Source: Notolepis coatsorum
Taxonomy: Eukaryota > Chordata > Actinopteri > Aulopiformes > Paralepididae
Assembly: GCA_963971535.1 (NCBI GenBank)
Contig: OZ020589.1
Span: forward strand, 92,693,182 to 92,757,181
Direction of reading: 5' to 3'
Length of the DNA stretch: 64,000 nt
Shown here: in pieces, positions 59,303-64,000 of the stretch
How the letters are laid out: the number at the start of each line of letters is the position of its first letter
Position numbering within the stretch: the first letter of the stretch is position 1
The notes under the pieces: generated by a model
What the model was told of the DNA's origin: nothing
What the model saw: only the letters and a program-made list of their open reading frames with translations
The model's database searches: none
Made by a program: the position numbers and the translations under genes

Positions 59303-59850
59303 CACATTGACGGCCACAGGGATTAGACGGGCCCCACTCTATACAGCCAGCATATCATTTCATTGTGCGTGAGGCTGTTTGTAGAGCTAAATCTATACTT
59401 TAGATTATTGCTATCTGTCCATTCTCATTGTCAATTGACACTATAAACCGTCCCTTCAATATGCCTTAAACGAATTTTTTTTTCATCAATACGTTCCCAT
59501 TTTATAGCGTCTTGAATATGAACGTTATAGCAGAATGTTCTGGGATATTTCTTGGAACCAGAGATACAGGGCGCTAAGCTAATAACGTTAAATCGAATGG
59601 CGTTTCGGCCATAGACAAGCTAGAGATAAAAATCAAAATGCATTTGAGCGGTATCATGGTCCACCATGAATGCATGTAGGGGGGGGGGGGGGGTGACAGG
59701 GGACGTTGTTTCTGATTATTGATTACCAATAACGGCATTAGCCTCAGTAGCCTAATTCGCTGACCGGGTGGATTGCTATCAAAACAAGACCCGATTGGGC
59801 TGTAATTGACGTCAAATAGCTCTTACCTGTGGCCGGTTGGACTGCAAAAA

Positions 59851-60633
59851 TGGAATAAAAGCCAAAACAACCTAGCCACGGACATATCCGTGGTTGGCCC
59901 TCAACCGTTGGATCCGAAACACGGACATGTCCGTGGTTGGCCCCGAATGTGTTAAAGGGCCAACAACGTATATACGTTATTGACTAGTTTTTGCTTTTAT
60001 TCCATTTTAATATCCTACTCAATGTCACGGAGCTGTATGTCACAAGGCTTCTATCCTCACTACAGCAGACCAGTGGGAGGCATAGTCTAGCAACGTTCAA
60101 GACAGGGTAGGGGAGAATTGAAGGGGAGAATTGGCTATACGAAATTGGGATGGGAGAAAAATAGAAAAAATAAAAATAAAGAATAAGGAGAAAAAGTGGA
60201 TAAAAAAAAGAAGTAAAAATTAAGGCTGGGCTTTTATTTGAGAAACAAGTTCTGTTTTTCTTTTCATTCTAGAAAGAGGTTTGTCGCTGCCCCTTTTTTT
60301 GTGTGCCAGTGCTCGATTATGCCGATGTATTTTACATGAATGCCTGTTCTACCTCATTGCATATGCTATTTATTACTGGCTGTTGATCACTCACGCATCA
60401 TTGTACTTTATATGCCATGGTAGGCTGGCTGTCTGCTCGTTGGCTTCTCCATTGGTTTACCTTTATTTATAAAGCACTTATTGGTCTGTTACCTTTATAT
60501 CTCTGAACATATCCATAATCTCACTATCTCTGATAATCGATTTTACAGCTTGCGATCTCAGGATTATCTTTATGCCTCAGTCCCCAGAACTTGTACGGAG
60601 TTTGGGAAGAGGGCTTTCATGTAAAAGTTTATA
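59851..60633 (+). repeat. Local duplicate of 61249-62021, flanked by a 37-bp duplication
   Basis: About 773 bases (777 counting shared border bases) repeat 61245-62021 at a constant offset of 1398, with no difference seen. A 37-bp segment beginning AAATAGCTCTTACCTGTGGC occurs on both sides (59814-59850 and 60634-60670). The sister TTAA element is continuous at this point, so this copy is the inserted one and the downstream copy the source. About 10 bases (AAGTTTATAA) of filler lie at the right join. Confidence 0.85.
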
Positions 60634-60767
60634 AAATAGCTCTTACCTGTGGCCGGTTGGACTGCAAAAAGGATTTCCCAGTTATCGATCGCCATCTGGT
60701 AGATCCATATGTCCATTGGCTGATGCTATAATCCTTTACTGCATACTGAATTCAGCGTCCCAAAAAT

Positions 60768-61104
60768 GTCAGACCTTGCAATCAAAAGTTAGGGGGCGCA
60801 CTGAAATTATGGCAAGGGTTATTAGCCCCCTAACTTTTGATTGCAAAGTCTGACATTGACCCCCTTTTCAGGAGTTGACCTAGAGCCCACCAAGGTCATG
60901 CATATCAAGTTTGGTCAATGTCAGACCTTGCAATACACTGTAAGGCACTGTAAGGCTACTGTCCTGCCTCACTTCCAGTGATGAAGCTAAGCTATGCTAA
61001 CGGAGCGTCTATTCCCAAAGCTAAAATGCACGCACAGAGACAAAAAAGGTATGCATCTTCTTGTCTAACTCCAGGGAAGATGTTAAATAAGCTAATTTCC
61101 AAAA
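60768..61104. mobile_element. Unclassified insert with a hairpin
   Basis: GTCAGACCTTGCAATCAAAA and GTTAGGGGGC are followed by their complement at 60820-60858, forming a hairpin of about 95 bases. The insert ends near GTGGAGTTCCCCTTT. It is absent from the sister element at 30271-32092. Confidence 0.5.
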
Positions 61105-61447
61105 AAAGTGGAGTTCCCCTTTAACAGCGAACACTGCATTATCGAGACAGCGCCCCTATGAGGATCTGGCCGGTAATGCACTTTTCCGAATTCCAAGAGT
61201 AGGGTAAATCTGCAGTGCCGCTCGGTGACATTGAGTAGGATATTAAAATGGAATAAAAGCCAAAACAACCTAGCCACGGACATATCCGTGGTTGGCCCTC
61301 AACCGTTGGATCCGAAACACGGACATGTCCGTGGTTGGCCCCGAATGTGTTAAAGGGCCAACAACGTATATACGTTATTGACTAGTTTTTGCTTTTATTC
61401 CATTTTAATATCCTACTCAATGTCACGGAGCTGTATGTCACAAGGCT

Positions 61448-61608
61448 TCTATCCTCACTACAGCAGACCAGTGGGAGGCATAGTCTAGCAACGTTCAAGA
61501 CAGGGTAGGGGAGAATTGAAGGGGAGAATTGGCTATACGAAATTGGGATGGGAGAAAAATAGAAAAAATAAAAATAAAGAATAAGGAGAAAAAGTGGATA
61601 AAAAAAAG
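61448..61608 (+). mobile_element. 3' end of the long SINE (copied also at 60050-60210)
   Basis: CCAGTGGGAGGCATAGTC through GAAATTGGGATGGGAGAAAA to the A-rich tail matches the last 160 bases of the SINE at 23952-25426. The tRNA-like head is missing. Confidence 0.8.
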
Positions 61609-61639
61609 AAGTAAAAATTAAGGCTGGGCTTTTATTTGA

Positions 61640-62115
61640 GAAACAAGTTCTGTTTTTCTTTTCATTCTAGAAAGAGGTTTGTCGCTGCCCCTTTTTTTGT
61701 GTGCCAGTGCTCGATTATGCCGATGTATTTTACATGAATGCCTGTTCTACCTCATTGCATATGCTATTTATTACTGGCTGTTGATCACTCACGCATCATT
61801 GTACTTTATATGCCATGGTAGGCTGGCTGTCTGCTCGTTGGCTTCTCCATTGGTTTACCTTTATTTATAAAGCACTTATTGGTCTGTTACCTTTATATCT
61901 CTGAACATATCCATAATCTCACTATCTCTGATAATCGATTTTACAGCTTGCGATCTCAGGATTATCTTTATGCCTCAGTCCCCAGAACTTGTACGGAGTT
62001 TGGGAAGAGGGCTTTCATGTACTCTTCAAAAAACTCTGAACCTACAGTCACCTTGCCTGATTTTAAAGTATCAATTTGGTTGTTGTTTCTCTCTGAATCA
62101 ATCAACTGAGTTCAC
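61640..62115 (+). mobile_element. LINE ORF2 C-terminal fragment
   Basis: The plus strand reads WFTFIYKALIGLLPLYLSEH and then VPRTCTEFGKRAFMYSSK, the usual C-terminal segment of L2/Rex-type LINEs, over one frame (61679-61870) and a shifted one (61879-62109). Its first 380 bases are part of the segment copied to 60240-60623. Confidence 0.6.
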
Positions 62116-62508
62116 CCCTGTCATAGGAGGGTGTGAATCTAGCATCTGGTAGCTTTTCTCCTGCTAATTAGTCCAATCAACTGTCAGAGGCCAGCCTCCT
62201 ACAGGTGTGGGACATTATTCATTAGGGATTTAAGTTAGTTTATCCAAGCGCCGGCGAAGCGCCGGCGACCGACTAAGACAGACAAAGACGTGGAGTTTTC
62301 CTGCTGGAGTTTTCCGAGGAGGCAATTTCTGGTCTTGCCTTGTTAGCTTCCAGGCTTACCCGGCTAGCCCGACCTACTGGTTTTAGCTCTTTAGTTAAAC
62401 CTTCAATTGGCTTCATACACGTAGCCTTTAGCAGTTGATCCATAGCATTTTATTTTTATTTTTTTTATACATTTCTTTTCCCGGTCTACCACCACCACCT
62501 GGGTAAGT
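62116..62508. other. No gene seen; possible LINE 5' leader
   Basis: Sequence with the short palindrome GCGCCGGCGAAGCGCCGGCG at 62249-62268. Because it leads into an ORF1-like start it may be a LINE 5' untranslated region. Confidence 0.4.
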
Positions 62509-62603
62509 ATGTCTCCTTATTCTCTCTGTGCCTCTCTGCTAGAAAGGTTAACTCTGTTAGAGAGTCGTGTCCTTGAACTTGAGTCAGGAAAACAGCCAGC
62601 TTT
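62509..62603 (+). pseudogene. LINE ORF1-like N-terminus
   Basis: ATG at 62509 opens MSPYSLCASLLERLTLLESR then VLELESGKQPA, a leucine-heptad start like that of coiled-coil ORF1 proteins in fish LINEs. It is cut at 62603 by a hAT end. Confidence 0.4.
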
Positions 62604-62691
62604 TAGGGCTGTACCGGATGCTTCGAACTTCGAAGCTTCAATGCTTCGATCATAATGTTGACATTCGAATTCTAAATCAACATTCGAAAGG
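62604..62691. mobile_element. hAT MITE fragment (TAGGGCTGTACCG family), left part
   Basis: TAGGGCTGTACCGGATGCTT with GAAGCTTCAATGCTTCGAT motifs. It probably continues after the next LINE at 63450-63805, where GCTTCGAATGTTAAAAAATG recurs, but no target duplication is seen. Confidence 0.5.
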
Positions 62692-63449
62692 CGGGCGCCT
62701 TCTTGTACGCTGTGACCTGCTGGGGCAGCGGACTGAGAGCAGTGGACACAACCAGGCTGGATAAGCTGGTCAGGAAGGCCAGCAGCGTGGTTGGGGTGGA
62801 GCTGGACTCTCTAGCGAGGGTGGCGGAGAGGAGGAGCCTCGCTAAACTCCAGGCCATCAGGGAAAACCCCACCCACCCACTATACACAGACTTGGCTGAC
62901 AGGAGGAGCATGTTCAGTGCTCACACTACCCAAATGCAGCACTGAACGGCACAGGAAGTCCTTCATTCCAACAGCCATCAGACTATATAATGCATTACTG
63001 TGCCTCACTGCATCACTGAGCACAGAGCGGCAGCTCAATAGTGGCAGGAGGACGTGACTAGCGGCCTCCAGGCTCCACAACAGGGGGCAGCGACGGCTGC
63101 CAGACATTGATCTAGGACTTATAGGAACCCAAGGAGGACAATACACTACCTGAAGCATACTGCACCTTGTGACACTGTGAATACTGGAATACATATTTCA
63201 TTTAGTTAGATTTAAATTATAATTGTATTGACCAAATTGTTTACACTGCTTCCCCCATGCTCAGTATATTCTTACTGTATTTATTTCTGTATATTTTATT
63301 TCATTTCATTTTATTCTATTTTACTCTACTTGATTTGATTTGTGTTATTATTCTAATTTGTGACCTGTCCTGTCTAAATGTTTAAATGTTGAGCGATTTG
63401 CAGTGTCAAATTTCCCACGGAATAATAAAAGTATTTCTATTCTATTCTA
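62692..63449 (+). mobile_element. Rex1-like LINE 3' end
   Basis: The plus strand reads YAVTCWGSGLRAVDTTRLDK, LVRKASSVVG and (after a frame slip near 62940) RHRKSFIPTAIRLYNALL, ending GRRT-stop near 63058. A 3' untranslated region ends in TATTC units. This is the C-terminal part of ORF2 of a Rex1-like LINE. Confidence 0.75.
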
Positions 63450-63912
63450 AATTAAAAAAAATTATAATTTTTTTTATTTAATATTTTTTAATCTTTTTTG
63501 TATATGTCTATTCAATCTGTTTAAACCAATGGGATTTTTCTTCACAGTTGCAGATCAAGTTTAGGCTACACTAATATTATAATATTATACTTTAAGACGT
63601 CACCATCACTTTTGTACCAACCGTGCCCTTATTGGATTATTTATATTTGACGAAACTGATGAGTTATATTCATTAAAGAAAGTTGATTTAATAAAAAAAA
63701 TACAAATTTAATCAGATTAATCACTTTATTCAAATTGAGGATTTAGTTAAAAAAAGGTTTTACAATAGAAGCTTCGAATGTTAAAAAATGACATTTTGAC
63801 ATGACATTCAAGCAAGGTCTTCTACTCTGGAGAGTCCCAGACATAGTGCTCAGGACATGGCCTTTGCGCCCGATACGGGGAGGCAGTGTAACCGCTCTGT
63901 CTCGATCTAGAC
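63450..63912. other. MITE interior and unclassified sequence
   Basis: A/T-rich. Probably the rest of the hAT begun at 62604 up to about 63805, then about 100 bases with no recognisable content. Confidence 0.45.
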
Positions 63913-64000
63913 CAGCGTTTCCGTTAGCCGGTAATTACCGGTATTTGACCGGCAAAATCTGTTGAAGTCCGACTCCGACATATTTAATCTCTCCGGTCTT
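63913..64000. mobile_element. 987-bp hAT family, third member, cut by the window edge
   Basis: It starts CAGCGTTTCCGTTAGCCGG and follows the reverse complement of the right end of the twins, with a few differences including a 6-base insertion near 63977, so it is an older relative in reverse orientation. Confidence 0.88.

Larger units (their letters stand above)
59299..61353 (+). mobile_element. piggyBac-like TTAA element with a templated insertion and another insert
   Basis: TTAACACATTGACGGCC at 59299 and the reverse of TTAACACATTCGGGGCC ending at 61353. It aligns with 30271-32092 in opposite orientation over its own parts: 59299-59850, 60671-60767 and 61105-61353. The rest is inserted. No transposase is seen. 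Confidence 0.75.

Overview
This window looks like repeat-dense teleost fish DNA. The signs are fish-type L2 and Rex1-like LINEs, a long tRNA-derived SINE, a DIRS element, a copia element, very many hAT elements, and one coding exon of the kind that opens many fish C2H2 zinc-finger genes. I cannot name the species. I see no complete host gene. The only host-like coding pieces are the zinc-finger-gene first exon (17077-17236), a Myb/SANT-like fragment (19372-19503), a short exon resembling the start of PPP1R21 (40192-40245), and an unrecognised 86-codon frame (22770-23030).

The window is best read as layers of insertions, because target-site duplications (TSDs) can be read directly at most borders. 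Region 1 (1-13907) is an L2 fragment on the minus strand, split by a LINE with an AATC-repeat tail (687-11593). That LINE is split by an LTR-type fossil (1944-9734), which is itself split by a DIRS fossil (1964-7445). The same L2 is split again by a Charlie-like hAT (11621-13719) that carries a broken transposase with a recognisable intron. Region 2 (14037-16880) is a second copy of the AATC-tail LINE with an intact 796-codon frame. Region 3 (17-34 kb) holds the zinc-finger exon, LINE ends, several hAT MITEs (19913-20323, 21743-23203, 26019-27226, 27291-28298, 28681-29482), two SINE copies and a TTAA-bounded element with a solo LTR inside it.

Region 4 (34227-50621) is the most complex. A piggyBac-like TTAA element of about 1 kb has been expanded to 16.4 kb by three hAT insertions. 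One of these (36095-49101) has itself been expanded from roughly 1.5 kb to 13 kb by further hATs. Nesting reaches five levels, with matching 8-bp duplications at each hAT border. Inside lies a hAT-Ac element (42602-48405) with a BED zinc finger and transposase core on the minus strand, interrupted by a 987-bp hAT whose near-identical twin sits at 24195-25181.

Region 5 (50.6-64 kb) holds a 355-bp GA microsatellite, an L2 with a long RT frame (52833-54568), a broken copia element (54599-58430), two TTAA elements, an apparent templated local insertion (59851-60633) flanked by a 37-bp duplication, LINE ends, and the start of a third member of the 987-bp hAT family at the window edge. These elements do not work together as a pathway. 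Their relation is one of successive insertion, and the order of events can be read from the borders.
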